From assembly GCA_037893245.1 (NCBI GenBank), contig JBAIAA010000008.1:4226001-4290000 (forward strand): a DNA stretch of 64,000 nucleotides, written 5' to 3'. Every line of letters begins with the position of its first letter. Positions within the stretch are counted from its first letter, which is position 1. Shown in pieces: positions 28,891 through 37,953 of this stretch. A model generated the notes under the pieces. That model did no database searches. It saw nothing but the letters and a program-made list of their open reading frames with translations, and was not told the DNA's origin. A program made the position numbers and the translations under genes. This stretch comes from Crossaster papposus. Its lineage: Eukaryota > Echinodermata > Asteroidea > Velatida > Solasteridae.

Positions 28891-29992
28891 GGCGTTGTTG
28901 AATAAATAAAGCTAAGCCTGATCGAGCCTGTATCCAGGCCTTTTTCAGCTAGCTTGAACTGATATCGGCATCCCTAAACCGGTCATCCTGTTCAACACGC
29001 GAACGGAAACCTCTGCCTCCGTTTTTTGCTGAGGTAGTTCACGTGCTTTCATCTTTGAGCCGATAATGGTTTTATAGCGAAGCATAGCCAATTCAACCAA
29101 GGCTCTCAGGCCGTATCCGGTTAGCCCTTGCCACGCCATGCGACCTCGCTCTTTTATGAGGGCTACTGCCTCGTTTCGTGTATTGTGCTGACTACTGTCA
29201 GGCACAGCATTTTTAGGTGGTGGAATCACGATTTTAGCAGCAGCTTGCTTCTGTTTAATTTGCTGATAAACCTTGTCGCTATCATAGGCTCCATCGGCCA
29301 TGAAAACCTCAAATCCATCAACTTGATCCAGCAGATTAGGCAAAACTGAAGTATCACCTATCTCTTTTCCGGTAAGGTCACTTGCAACGACATGATGATT
29401 TTCATCGATGGCTAAATGCAGTTTTCGCCAAGTACGTTTAGGCTTCGTACCGTGTTTTTCCTGATTCCATTCATCCTTGCCATAAACCTTCAATCCTGTG
29501 CTATCTACCAGAAAGTGAGAACCAGGCTCACAGGTATCGATGAGCTTTTGCAATGATAAATTGATGCTTCGCTTACTGAGAGTGCTGTAATCAGGGACTT
29601 TAAGCTGTAACCCCATGAGCTTAACCAGAGATCTAGCAAAACCTTCAGTCTGCCTTAGCGGTAAGCTAAAAACCTGCCTGAGCATAAGGCAGGTCTCAAT
29701 CGCCAGATCCGAGTATTGTGTCGGCGCACCTCGTTTTTGGATGGGCGCTGGCGTCCAGATAGTGATAGCTTCATCCGTAAACCAGACGGTAATATCACCT
29801 CTTTTTCGCAGTGCGTTATTATAATCAGACCAATTCGTCACTTTATAAGTCGATTTTTTGATCTTATGGCGACGAGCTTCGTTGTGTTTGTAAGGCATAG
29901 CGAGATGATGTCTGCAAAAAAAGGACATTAGGATACGAACCTTAGCCACTTATCGTCAATCAGGGCTATCCGGTGATTTATTCAACAACGCC
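28891..29992 (-). mobile_element. IS5-family element, copy B
   Basis: 1102 bp. The left flank is ccacaattg (28882-28890) inside ISAzo13-like copy 3, and the right flank gcaaacagt belongs to an IS1380 fragment. The partner of the left 9-bp target is found inverted at the left edge of IS5 copy C. Confidence 0.92.
28945..29949 (-). CDS. IS5-family transposase (IS903 group)
   Basis: Intact 334-residue frame (317 from the internal Met18). Asp149, Asp219 and Glu286 are present. The C-terminus ends VQAS, like copies C and D, while copies A, E and F end VKAS. Confidence 0.9.
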   Translation of the reverse strand: MAKVRILMSFFCRHHLAMPYKHNEARRHKIKKSTYKVTNWSDYNNALRKRGDITVWFTDEAITIWTPAPIQKRGAPTQYSDLAIETCLMLRQVFSLPLRQTEGFARSLVKLMGLQLKVPDYSTLSKRSINLSLQKLIDTCEPGSHFLVDSTGLKVYGKDEWNQEKHGTKPKRTWRKLHLAIDENHHVVASDLTGKEIGDTSVLPNLLDQVDGFEVFMADGAYDSDKVYQQIKQKQAAAKIVIPPPKNAVPDSSQHNTRNEAVALIKERGRMAWQGLTGYGLRALVELAMLRYKTIIGSKMKARELPQQKTEAEVSVRVLNRMTGLGMPISVQAS

Positions 29993-30450
29993 GCAAACAG
30001 TGCGCTTATGCAATGTGCAATACTGGCCTACAATACAACACGTTGGATGGCACTGATGAGTGGGAATCGTCAGTTGATGAAGTGGGAGCCGGAAAGCATT
30101 CGCTGCTATATGATACGGGTTGCCGGAAAACTGTTGACAGGTAACAGGCAGTTGACCGTTGCCAGTAACAAAGAGCATCTCTACCAAACGGAGTGGGATG
30201 CTTGGCTAGCAGTAGGTGACTGTTTGTAAATAGCGAACAATGGATGATTAGAAAAACATTCTGCTAATGCGGAAGGAGTTATCGCGCCCTGATATCAGGA
30301 ATAGCAGTAAGATGAACCAAACACGACGGCTCATGTGATTAAAATCCACTGAAAAGGTAAATATTTGCTCGATAGTAGCATAATCAGAATCAGGAGGGCT
30401 TGATCAGTTGCTGCGATTGACCTGTTCGGGTTTGGATTGCAGGATTTAGG
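29993..30450 (+). mobile_element. IS1380-family fragment C (3' end)
   Basis: Matches the last 458 bp of IS1380 copy A, from the codons of residue 374 (ANSALMQCAIL) to the terminal repeat ending GGATTTAGG at 30450. One visible change is Trp for Cys in TTRWMAL. Its 5' side is cut by IS5 copy B, and its right terminus lies inside ISAzo13-like copy 3. Confidence 0.88.
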
Positions 30451-30964
30451 TCACAGATAAAGTCACTGGTTTTATAAGAGACCTCGTAAAATACGCTGAG
30501 TTGGTCATTGTCCAGATTCAGAATACCAAAAGGAATCATTTTGTCTTTTTTCGCCATATCATGATCCAGCGCCTTGACGGCTGAGGAACCTCTATCTTTT
30601 CCACCCCGAGAAAAATCTCCGAGATTGACCGTTGCTTTGCAGTCTATGCTGAGTTGTAAGACATTTTTTCTTTGGTCGGCCTCTTCCCTGACTCTGCGGA
30701 TATTGGCAAAGATGGCATCGGTTTCCGGAATTTTTTTTCAGGCTTTGTTTTTTCAACCTTACGCAGCTTGTATCCCAAACGATTCAAGATATTATTGAGA
30801 GTGCGCACTTGAGGAAGGGAATCGTTATCCCAGTCTTTTTCTTCTATCAGTTTCTGCCGTACACTTTTTGCGGTCACCCGTGTATAGGCAAACGTATTGC
30901 GTAGCTGAGGGTCTGCCTGACTTTCCGGTTCTACAAGGCAGCGAATATCCTCTGCCAATTGTGG
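30451..30964 (-). mobile_element. ISAzo13-like element, copy 3, displaced and inverted part
   Basis: This continues copy 3 beyond its IS5 target: the minus strand from 30964 reads CCACAATTG then GCAGAGGATATTCG, exactly what should follow position 28890. It runs to the middle of the catalytic region, where IS1380 fragment C is joined. The A8 slip site is at 30731-30738 (T8 on the plus strand). Confidence 0.87.
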
Positions 30965-32066
30965 GGCGTTGTTGAATAAATCACCGGATAGCCCTGATTG
31001 ACGATAAGTGGCTAAGGTTCGTATCCTAATGTCCTTTTTTTGCAGACATCATCTCGCTATGCCTTACAAACACAACGAAGCTCGTCGCCATAAGATCAAA
31101 AAATCGACTTATAAAGTGACGAATTGGTCTGATTATAATAACGCACTGCGAAAAAGAGGTGATATTACCGTCTGGTTTACGGATGAAGCTATCACTATCT
31201 GGACGCCAGCGCCCATCCAAAAACGAGGTGCGCCGACACAATACTCGGATCTGGCGATTGAGACCTGCCTTATGCTCAGGCAGGTTTTTAGCTTACCGCT
31301 AAGGCAGACTGAAGGTTTTGCTAGATCTCTGGTTAAGCTCATGGGGTTACAGCTTAAAGTCCCTGATTACAGCACTCTCAGTAAGCGAAGCATCAATTTA
31401 TCATTGCAAAAGCTCATCGATACCTGTGAGCCTGGTTCTCACTTTCTGGTAGATAGCACAGGATTGAAGGTTTATGGCAAGGATGAATGGAATCAGGAAA
31501 AACACGGTACGAAGCCTAAACGTACTTGGCGAAAACTGCATTTAGCCATCGATGAAAATCATCATGTCGTTGCAAGTGACCTTACCGGAAAAGAGATAGG
31601 TGATACTTCAGTTTTGCCTAATCTGCTGGATCAAGTTGATGGATTTGAGGTTTTCATGGCCGATGGAGCCTATGATAGCGACAAGGTTTATCAGCAAATT
31701 AAACAGAAGCAAGCTGCTGCTAAAATCGTGATTCCACCACCTAAAAATGCTGTGCCTGACAGTAGTCAGCACAATACACGAAACGAGGCAGTAGCCCTCA
31801 TAAAAGAGCGAGGTCGCATGGCGTGGCAAGGGCTAACCGGATACGGCCTGAGAGCCTTGGTTGAATTGGCTATGCTTCGCTATAAAACCATTATCGGCTC
31901 AAAGATGAAAGCACGTGAACTACCTCAGCAAAAAACGGAGGCAGAGGTTTCCGTTCGCGTGTTGAACAGGATGACCGGTTTAGGGATGCCGATATCAGTT
32001 CAAGCTAGCTGAAAAAGGCCTGGATACAGGCTCGATCAGGCTGAGCTTTATTTATTCAACAACGCC
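30965..32066 (+). mobile_element. IS5-family element, copy C
   Basis: 1102 bp, in opposite orientation to copy B and about 1 kb from it. The left flank caattgtgg is the reverse complement of copy B's left flank. The right flank actgaaggg is chromosomal sequence downstream of ppc. Confidence 0.92.
31008..32012 (+). CDS. IS5-family transposase (IS903 group)
   Basis: The protein is identical to that of copy B as far as compared, with the complete Asp149, Asp219, Glu286 set. Near-identical inverted copies explain how the intervening DNA could be flipped. Confidence 0.9.
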   Translation: MAKVRILMSFFCRHHLAMPYKHNEARRHKIKKSTYKVTNWSDYNNALRKRGDITVWFTDEAITIWTPAPIQKRGAPTQYSDLAIETCLMLRQVFSLPLRQTEGFARSLVKLMGLQLKVPDYSTLSKRSINLSLQKLIDTCEPGSHFLVDSTGLKVYGKDEWNQEKHGTKPKRTWRKLHLAIDENHHVVASDLTGKEIGDTSVLPNLLDQVDGFEVFMADGAYDSDKVYQQIKQKQAAAKIVIPPPKNAVPDSSQHNTRNEAVALIKERGRMAWQGLTGYGLRALVELAMLRYKTIIGSKMKARELPQQKTEAEVSVRVLNRMTGLGMPISVQAS

Positions 32067-32249
32067 ACTGAAGGGTTTTCAAGAAAAATTGTAACGCAGA
32101 TGATAGTATCAATGGGTATTATATGAATCCTCTTTGATAACGTCGGTATTTAGCCATCTAATTTTTTAATAAAGTGATAGGGCAATTGAAAGTTATTACA
32201 GCTCAGGGGGTGTTAACCTATGAGGTCAACCTCAATAACAAGCCTGCAA

Positions 32250-32285
32250 GTTAAGCAGAGTCCCCCACGTCAGACTCTGCTTAAC
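32250..32285 (-). terminator. Long hairpin downstream of ppc
   Basis: A perfect 13-bp stem GTTAAGCAGAGTC/GACTCTGCTTAAC with a 10-nt loop, 37 bp after the ppc stop codon. It has no clear U-tract on either strand, so it may stabilise the mRNA end or act as a weak terminator. The rest of 32067-32322 holds no recognised gene. Confidence 0.5.
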
Positions 32286-32322
32286 ATCGTCGGAAAGCGT
32301 TTTATTATTCTCAGTACTGCAA

Positions 32323-34971
32323 TCAGCCCGTATTACGCATGCCTGCAGCAATACCCGCCATGGTGATCATGAGTGCTTGCTCTAAATGCCCACCGGCATC
32401 ACCGTTTTTCTGTGCTCTGACACGCTGTAATAATTCTGCTTGCAGAAAATTCAAAGGGTCTGTGTAAGGGTTTCTAAGACGAATGGCCTCCCGTGACTGA
32501 GGTTGACCAGACATAAAAGGTTCACCCTCTTTGAGATCCAGCATGATATTCATATTATCAGTCAGCATTCGACGCAACCGCTCTCCTAAGGGATACAACC
32601 CTTCAGGCACAAGGCGTTCTTCGTAAAATTTCACCAGAAGCGGCTCTGCTTTCATAAAAACCATTTCGAGCATTTCCAGTCGAGACCGGAAAAATGGCCA
32701 ATGCTGCATCATCTCTTTCAGTGCTGGTCGGCTATCATTATCTAATGCATTTTTAAGCGCCGTACCACAACCGAGCCATGTGGGCAGCATCAACCGGTTT
32801 TGTGTCCAGGCAAAAATCCAAGGAATGGCACGAAGACTTTCTATCCCACCCTCTGCTTTGCGTTTTGCGGGGCGAGACCCTAATGGTAGCTTTGATAATT
32901 CCTGCTCGGGTGTCACCGCTCTAAAGTAAGGCACAAACTCAGGCTCACCCCTTACGACCCCCCGATAGACGCTCAGAGAGTCAGCGGCGAGCTGATCCAT
33001 CACATCGCGCCATTCTTTTTTAGGTGAAGGCGGCGGTAGCAGTGTAGCTTCAAGTGCTGCACTGCTGTAAAGGAGCAGGCTCTGTACGGCAACACGGGGG
33101 AAACCAAATTTAAAACGAATCATTTCTCCCTGTTCAGTAACACGCAACTGACCATTCACTGACCCTGGAGGTTGCGATAAAATAGCCGCATGCGCAGGAC
33201 CGCCCCCACGCCCAATCGTGCCACCACGACCATGAAATAATGTCAGTTTGACCTCATTTTTTTGGCACAGTGCGGTGAGGGATTCCATGGCACGGTACTG
33301 CCCCCAGGCGGCTGACATCCATCCGGCATCTTTTGCTGAATCAGAATAGCCAATCATCACCATTTGCTGGCCACGACAATACCCACGGTACCAAGGTAAT
33401 GATAAAAGAGTGCCTATACTCTCTGCGGCACAGTCAAGGTCATCCAGCGTCTCAAACAAGGGGGCAATAGGCATGGTAAACGTGACACCGCATTCCTTTA
33501 ACAGCAATGCAACAGCTAATACATCCGAAGGGTTTGTTGCCATGGATATGACGTACGGCCCTAATGCGCCCGGCCCTTCTTGAGCAAGCGCTTTGCAGGT
33601 ATCAATAACTTCTTTGACTGGCGCTGAAGGCGCCCAGTTTTGCGGCAATAACGGGCGAGGGGTTTGTAATTCATTCAGCAGAAAGGTTTGTCTTTGAGAC
33701 TCATCCCAATGCTCATAATCGCCCATACCCAGTGCTTTAGTCAGCTCACTCAATGCCTCGGTGTGTCGATTGGACTCTTGACGAATATCGAGTTTACAGA
33801 GCGTCACACCAAAACAGTGCGCGCGACGAATCAGGTCCAACAATGGCCCGTCCGCAATCTCCCCCATACCGGATGCATGCAATGAGCGGTGGCATAATTG
33901 AAGTGGGTATAACAGCTCATCCGCTTCTTTCAGGATACCATCCGGCTTGCCCTCAGTATGCTTGTGTTCACACCAACGGCGGGTTTTCTTCAATCGCTCA
34001 CGTAACGTTTTTAACAGGGCACGGTAAGGTTCACGGCAATCACCCACAAGTGTGCGCAATTCATCACTGCAGGCACTCATTGATAGCTCGCCAATCAACG
34101 GTTTTAAATCCCGCAGGTATAAGTCAGCAGCCATCCAGCGACTTAATAGCAGTACTTCACGTGTCACTGTTGCAGTGACAAAAGGGTTTCCATCACGATC
34201 ACCGCCCATCCAGGAAGAAAAACGGACAGGCACAGCATCCACAGGCAATGACAACCCGGTATGCTCCAGAAGGCGCTCATCAATGCTTCTTACATACCGT
34301 GGCACTGCATCCCAGAGTGAATGCTCTATGGTCGCAAACCCGCCTTTAGCTTCATCCACAGGAGTCGGGCGTTGGGTACGAAACTCTAACGTATGCCAGG
34401 CTTGACTGACGAGTTGCTGCAGGCGATTTTCCAGCCGGTTACGCTCTCGGTCACTCAGTGAAACAAGCTCCAATTGCTGGAGGCATTCAAAGATTTTTTC
34501 ATACTTTTGAATTAACGTACGACGCGTTACTTCTGTCGGGTGTGCAGTCAGTACCACTTCAACATTGAGTGCACTGACTTCCTCTGCTATCTGTTCACCG
34601 GTAAACCCCTTCGCCGCTAGTCGGTGCATCAAATCATCGAAATGATCCGGCTCACAGAAATTTTCTTCGCACTGTTTTGAGACCGTGTGGAACTGCTCAG
34701 CAATATTGGACAGGTTCAAAAAATGACTAAAAGCACGCGTTACGGGCACCAGCTCACCGTCAGAGAGTGTGCTCAGTATATCCAGTAGCGTTTGATGATC
34801 CCTAAGACTACCCGTACGAGCAGCCTTTGAGAGCTGCCGAATGGTTTCCATCTTATTAAAAAAGGCGTCGCCCTGATAGGCTTTTATGGTATTGCCCAAT
34901 AATGTGCCTAACAAGTGAACATTGCGTCGCAGTGCCGAATGGCTTTCTGCTACTACTGGCTTTTCAGACAT
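32323..34971 (-). CDS. ppc: Phosphoenolpyruvate carboxylase
   Basis: This anaplerotic enzyme converts PEP and bicarbonate to oxaloacetate. The 882 residues match the E. coli length (883). Conserved blocks are all present: VVLTAHPTEVTRRT with the catalytic His, GGDRDGNPFVT, IGYSDSAKDAGWMSAAW, LFHGRGGTIGRGGGP, GSVNGQLRVTEQGEMI and the C-terminal GIAAGMRNTG. The gene is intact and monocistronic, flanked on both sides by IS DNA (IS5 copy C downstream, IS1380 fragment D upstream at 35131), which leaves only about 160 bp for its promoter. Confidence 0.97.
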   Translation of the reverse strand: MSEKPVVAESHSALRRNVHLLGTLLGNTIKAYQGDAFFNKMETIRQLSKAARTGSLRDHQTLLDILSTLSDGELVPVTRAFSHFLNLSNIAEQFHTVSKQCEENFCEPDHFDDLMHRLAAKGFTGEQIAEEVSALNVEVVLTAHPTEVTRRTLIQKYEKIFECLQQLELVSLSDRERNRLENRLQQLVSQAWHTLEFRTQRPTPVDEAKGGFATIEHSLWDAVPRYVRSIDERLLEHTGLSLPVDAVPVRFSSWMGGDRDGNPFVTATVTREVLLLSRWMAADLYLRDLKPLIGELSMSACSDELRTLVGDCREPYRALLKTLRERLKKTRRWCEHKHTEGKPDGILKEADELLYPLQLCHRSLHASGMGEIADGPLLDLIRRAHCFGVTLCKLDIRQESNRHTEALSELTKALGMGDYEHWDESQRQTFLLNELQTPRPLLPQNWAPSAPVKEVIDTCKALAQEGPGALGPYVISMATNPSDVLAVALLLKECGVTFTMPIAPLFETLDDLDCAAESIGTLLSLPWYRGYCRGQQMVMIGYSDSAKDAGWMSAAWGQYRAMESLTALCQKNEVKLTLFHGRGGTIGRGGGPAHAAILSQPPGSVNGQLRVTEQGEMIRFKFGFPRVAVQSLLLYSSAALEATLLPPPSPKKEWRDVMDQLAADSLSVYRGVVRGEPEFVPYFRAVTPEQELSKLPLGSRPAKRKAEGGIESLRAIPWIFAWTQNRLMLPTWLGCGTALKNALDNDSRPALKEMMQHWPFFRSRLEMLEMVFMKAEPLLVKFYEERLVPEGLYPLGERLRRMLTDNMNIMLDLKEGEPFMSGQPQSREAIRLRNPYTDPLNFLQAELLQRVRAQKNGDAGGHLEQALMITMAGIAAGMRNTG

Positions 34972-35130
34972 CGTTGACTTCCTGTATTTATAGAAAGCAC
35001 CCGCAATAGGGCACCGATTTAGTCAAGTCGAAAGAACAAAGTATTATTTTGGCTTCCCAAGCCTATACCAAAAGTTACAAAAGAACACGAAGGACTTTTC
35101 ATGATTACTTCAGATTGCTATTGAATATAT

Positions 35131-35789
35131 CCTAAATCCTGCAAATAATATCGAAATAAAAGTTGCAATCACCCGTGAATAAAGAGATTAAATGATGTTT
35201 TCGTTTCATAAAGCATCACTTTTTCAATGAGCAAAAAAAACAAGTCAAAAGCACGTTTGAAGCAGCGGAAGGTACATTTCACTCAAGCTAAAAAGCCGCT
35301 TACCAGTCAGGCTGGACTTATCCCTGTGTTTCGCTTCCTGAACCGGATGGGGCTGGCCGACCTACTGGACAAACGGATTAATATTCAACGAGGCTCTAAT
35401 GCCACTTTCCAACTGTCAGATGTCATTCTGATGGTAACCACCGGCATTCTGGCAGGTGCCAAAAGTCTGATGAAAGTGTGCACGGTCTGGCAGGATAGCG
35501 TTCTCCGAGAATGCACCCGTTTTCAACGCATTCCTTGTGACAGTCAATTTGGACGCATTTTAAAGCTGTTCCACTTTGCCAGCGTCGTTGAACTGGAAAC
35601 CGCTGTCCACGAAATGAGGGAGAGTGTTTGGAAACAGGCACTGCGCTCAGGAACATCTACCGTTTATGCTTTTAAACAGGTCACCATTGACCTCGATTCT
35701 ACGGTAAAAACCTGTTTTGGTTTTCAGGAAGGCGCAAAGAAAGGGTTTAACGAGAAAAAAAGAGGGGCGCTGTCGTACCACCCGCAGCT
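35131..35789 (+). mobile_element. IS1380-family fragment D (5' half)
   Basis: The left terminus CCTAAATCCTGCAA at 35131 and the transposase start at 35227 match copy A closely for about 187 codons (to SYHPQL). IS5 copy D replaces the rest. The catalytic Asp157 is present, but Asp235 and the Glu are lost. Confidence 0.9.
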
Positions 35790-36891
35790 GGCGTTGTTGA
35801 ATAAATAAAGCTCAGCCTGATCGAGCCTGTATCCAGGCCTTTTTCAGCTAGCTTGAACTGATATCGGCATCCCTAAACCGGTCATCCTGTTCAACACGCG
35901 AACGGAAACCTCTGCCTCCGTTTTTTGCTGAGGTAGTTCACGTGCTTTCATCTTTGAGCCGATAATGGTTTTATAGCGAAGCATAGCCAATTCAACCAAG
36001 GCTCTCAGGCCGTATCCGGTTAGCCCTTGCCACGCCATGCGACCTCGCTCTTTTATGAGGGCTACTGCCTCGTTTCGTGTATTGTGCTGACTACTGTCAG
36101 GCACAGCATTTTTAGGTGGTGGAATCACGATTTTAGCAGCAGCTTGCTTCTGTTTAATTTGCTGATAAACCTTGTCGCTATCATAGGCTCCATAGGCCAT
36201 GAAAACCTCAAATCCATCAACTTGATCCAGCAGATTAGGCAAAACTGAAGTATCACCTATCTCTTTTCCGGTAAGGTCACTTGCAACGACATGATGATTT
36301 TCATCGATGGCTAAATGCAGTTTTCGCCAAGTACGTTTAGGCTTCGTACCGTGTTTTTCCTGATTCCATTCATCCTTGCCATAAACCTTCAATCCTGTGC
36401 TATCTACCAGAAAGTGAGAACCAGGCTCACAGGTATCGATGAGCTTTTGCAATGATAAATTGATGCTTCGCTTACTGAGAGTGCTGTAATCAGGGACTTT
36501 AAGCTGTAACCCCATGAGCTTAACCAGAGATCTAGCAAAACCTTCAGTCTGCCTTAGCGGTAAGCTAAAAACCTGCCTGAGCATAAGGCAGGTCTCAATC
36601 GCCAGATCCGAGTATTGTGTCGGCGCACCTCGTTTTTGGATGGGCGCTGGCGTCCAGATAGTGATAGCTTCATCCGTAAACCAGACGGTAATATCACCTC
36701 TTTTTCGCAGTGCGTTATTATAATCAGACCAATTCGTCACTTTATAAGTCGATTTTTTGATCTTATGGCGACGAGCTTCGTTGTGTTTGTAAGGCATAGC
36801 GAGATGATGTCTGCAAAAAAAGGACATTAGGATACGAACCTTAGCCACTTATCGTCAATCAGGGCTATCCGGTGATTTATTCAACAACGCC
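35790..36891 (-). mobile_element. IS5-family element, copy D
   Basis: 1102 bp. The left flank is inside IS1380 (cccgcagct) and the right flank is an unrelated gene tail (cagtcaata), so there is no target duplication. The transposase carries a catalytic-site mutation. Confidence 0.92.
35844..36848 (-). pseudogene. IS5-family transposase with Asp219 changed to Tyr
   Basis: The frame is full-length (334 residues), but the second catalytic aspartate is lost. The motif reads FMAYGAYDSD instead of FMADGAYDSD because the plus strand has cataggcc where the others have catcggcc (about 36192). The protein should be catalytically dead, although it might still bind IS5 ends. Confidence 0.85.
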
Positions 36892-36982
36892 CAGTCAATA
36901 CACGTCTGAACGCTGGACAGATGCAAGCAATACCCCTGATCAGCCTTACTCAGGGTGGAGTGCTGGCGAAAGCTGTCAATAA
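36892..36982 (+). pseudogene. Tail of an unidentified gene
   Basis: An open frame enters from IS5 copy D and ends at TAA 36980-36982. The last residues read TDASNTPDQPYSGWSAGESC followed by Q. The Trp/Cys-rich end suggests an exported protein, but the family is not recognised. The strong terminator 20 bp downstream supports this being a real gene end. Confidence 0.45.
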
Positions 36983-37001
36983 CACTTAACGCTTCTCTAC
37001 C

Positions 37002-37040
37002 AAGACAACACCCTTTTTTATAAAGGGTGTTGTCTTTTCT
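37002..37040 (+). terminator. Strong Rho-independent terminator
   Basis: Stem AAGACAACACCCTTT pairs with AAAGGGTGTTGTCTT around a short TTTAT loop and is followed by TTCT. It lies between the truncated gene tail and the zapA operon. Confidence 0.85.
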
Positions 37041-37108
37041 ACCTTGGTGATTGTTCTCGATTTTTGGTCAGGCTATAGTAAACTCAATAACCTTTTATTC
37101 TGGACAGC

Positions 37109-37318
37109 ATGAACAACCCCGACCTCAACGCACTTGAGCAAAAAATCAGTTATTTGATGGCTCTGTGCGAAAAATTTACCAAGCACAACAAACTTCTTCG
37201 TCACAGGGAACAGCAGTTGCAGTCTGAGCGCGAACGGTTGGTTGAAAAAAATAACATTGCACGCAACAAAGTTGAAGCCATGATCAGTCGCCTGCGAGCA
37301 TTGGAGCATGAAGCATGA
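37109..37318 (+). CDS. TIGR02449-type small coiled-coil protein
   Basis: The 69-residue protein is almost entirely coiled coil (LEQKISYLMALCEKFTKHNK then REQQLQSERERLVEKN). It is encoded directly before zapA with a 4-nt ATGA overlap. This gene pair is conserved in gammaproteobacteria, where the first member is annotated TIGR02449 and resembles ZapB in form. A role in cell division is inferred from that context only. Confidence 0.75.
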   Translation: MNNPDLNALEQKISYLMALCEKFTKHNKLLRHREQQLQSERERLVEKNNIARNKVEAMISRLRALEHEA

Positions 37319-37623
37319 TAGAAGCCACATCATCTGCCGCTGCTGTTAAAATTCTTGATAAAGAATATCGAGTCAGCTGCCCCCCGGAAGAACGTGAAGC
37401 ACTGGTAGCAGCCGCCAGTTTCTTAAGTGAAAAGATGCGGGATATTCGGGCAACCGGCAAAGTTATCGGCCTGGAGCGCATTGCCGTGATGGCCGCGTTA
37501 AACATCAGCCATGAGCTGCTTCAGTCCAAACAGAGAACATGCAAGGAGCAGGACGTCACTCACCAGCACATTGAGCAGCTGCTGAGTAAACTGAACCAGG
37601 CGCTTCAGTCTGTTGACTGTTAA
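37315..37623 (+). CDS. zapA: Cell division protein ZapA
   Basis: ZapA cross-links FtsZ protofilaments at midcell. The 102 residues show the family layout: an N-terminal globular part (VKILDKEYRVSCPPEEREAL, ASFLSEKMRDIR) and a helical part (LERIAVMAALNISHELL) ending in a coiled coil. It is translationally coupled to the upstream coiled-coil gene and followed by ssrS, the arrangement known from E. coli and Pseudomonas. A GC hairpin at 37622-37650 may end the mRNA. The folate cyclo-ligase gene often found after ssrS is missing here. Confidence 0.9.
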   Translation: MIEATSSAAAVKILDKEYRVSCPPEEREALVAAASFLSEKMRDIRATGKVIGLERIAVMAALNISHELLQSKQRTCKEQDVTHQHIEQLLSKLNQALQSVDC

Positions 37624-37712
37624 CCCGGGTGTTTCATAAACATCCGGGTTAAGTCATCTATCAGATGTGACTGACATAAAAAAATAATTGAAGACTTTAG
37701 TCAAACAAACAA

Positions 37713-37718
37713 TATAAT
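37713..37718 (+). promoter_or_regulatory. -10 box of the 6S RNA promoter
   Basis: A perfect TATAAT ends 7 bp before the predicted 5' end of 6S RNA. A possible -35 (TTGAAG, 37688-37693) has a long 19-bp spacer, so the -35 assignment is weak. Confidence 0.55.
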
Positions 37719-37725
37719 TCAGCGT

Positions 37726-37908
37726 AAGCCTCTCTGGCCTGATTGCCAGCCAACAAAGTCCCGAGCCGATAATACCTACCCAGGGGGCTCCTCGACGGTG
37801 CTGGAGTGCAAGTCCACCTTGAAGTGGAAAGCCCGATTCACCACAGCAGTCCCCACCGTAACCTTACGGCCACGGGCAATCCTTGGCAGCGCCAGGGTGG
37901 GGAGGCTT
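37726..37908 (+). ncRNA. ssrS: 6S RNA
   Basis: 6S RNA binds sigma70 RNA polymerase and down-regulates it in stationary phase. Position (just after zapA) and structure agree. The 5' end AAGCCTCTCTGG pairs with the 3' end GGGGAGGCTT to form the closing stem, and the inner sequence contains the conserved GTCCCGAGCCGATAATACC segment and a long imperfect hairpin. The predicted length of about 183 nt is typical. Confidence 0.85.
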
Positions 37909-37953
37909 ATCATATCTTCTCATCCCCTCTCATTTTTTATCAAAATCAATAGA

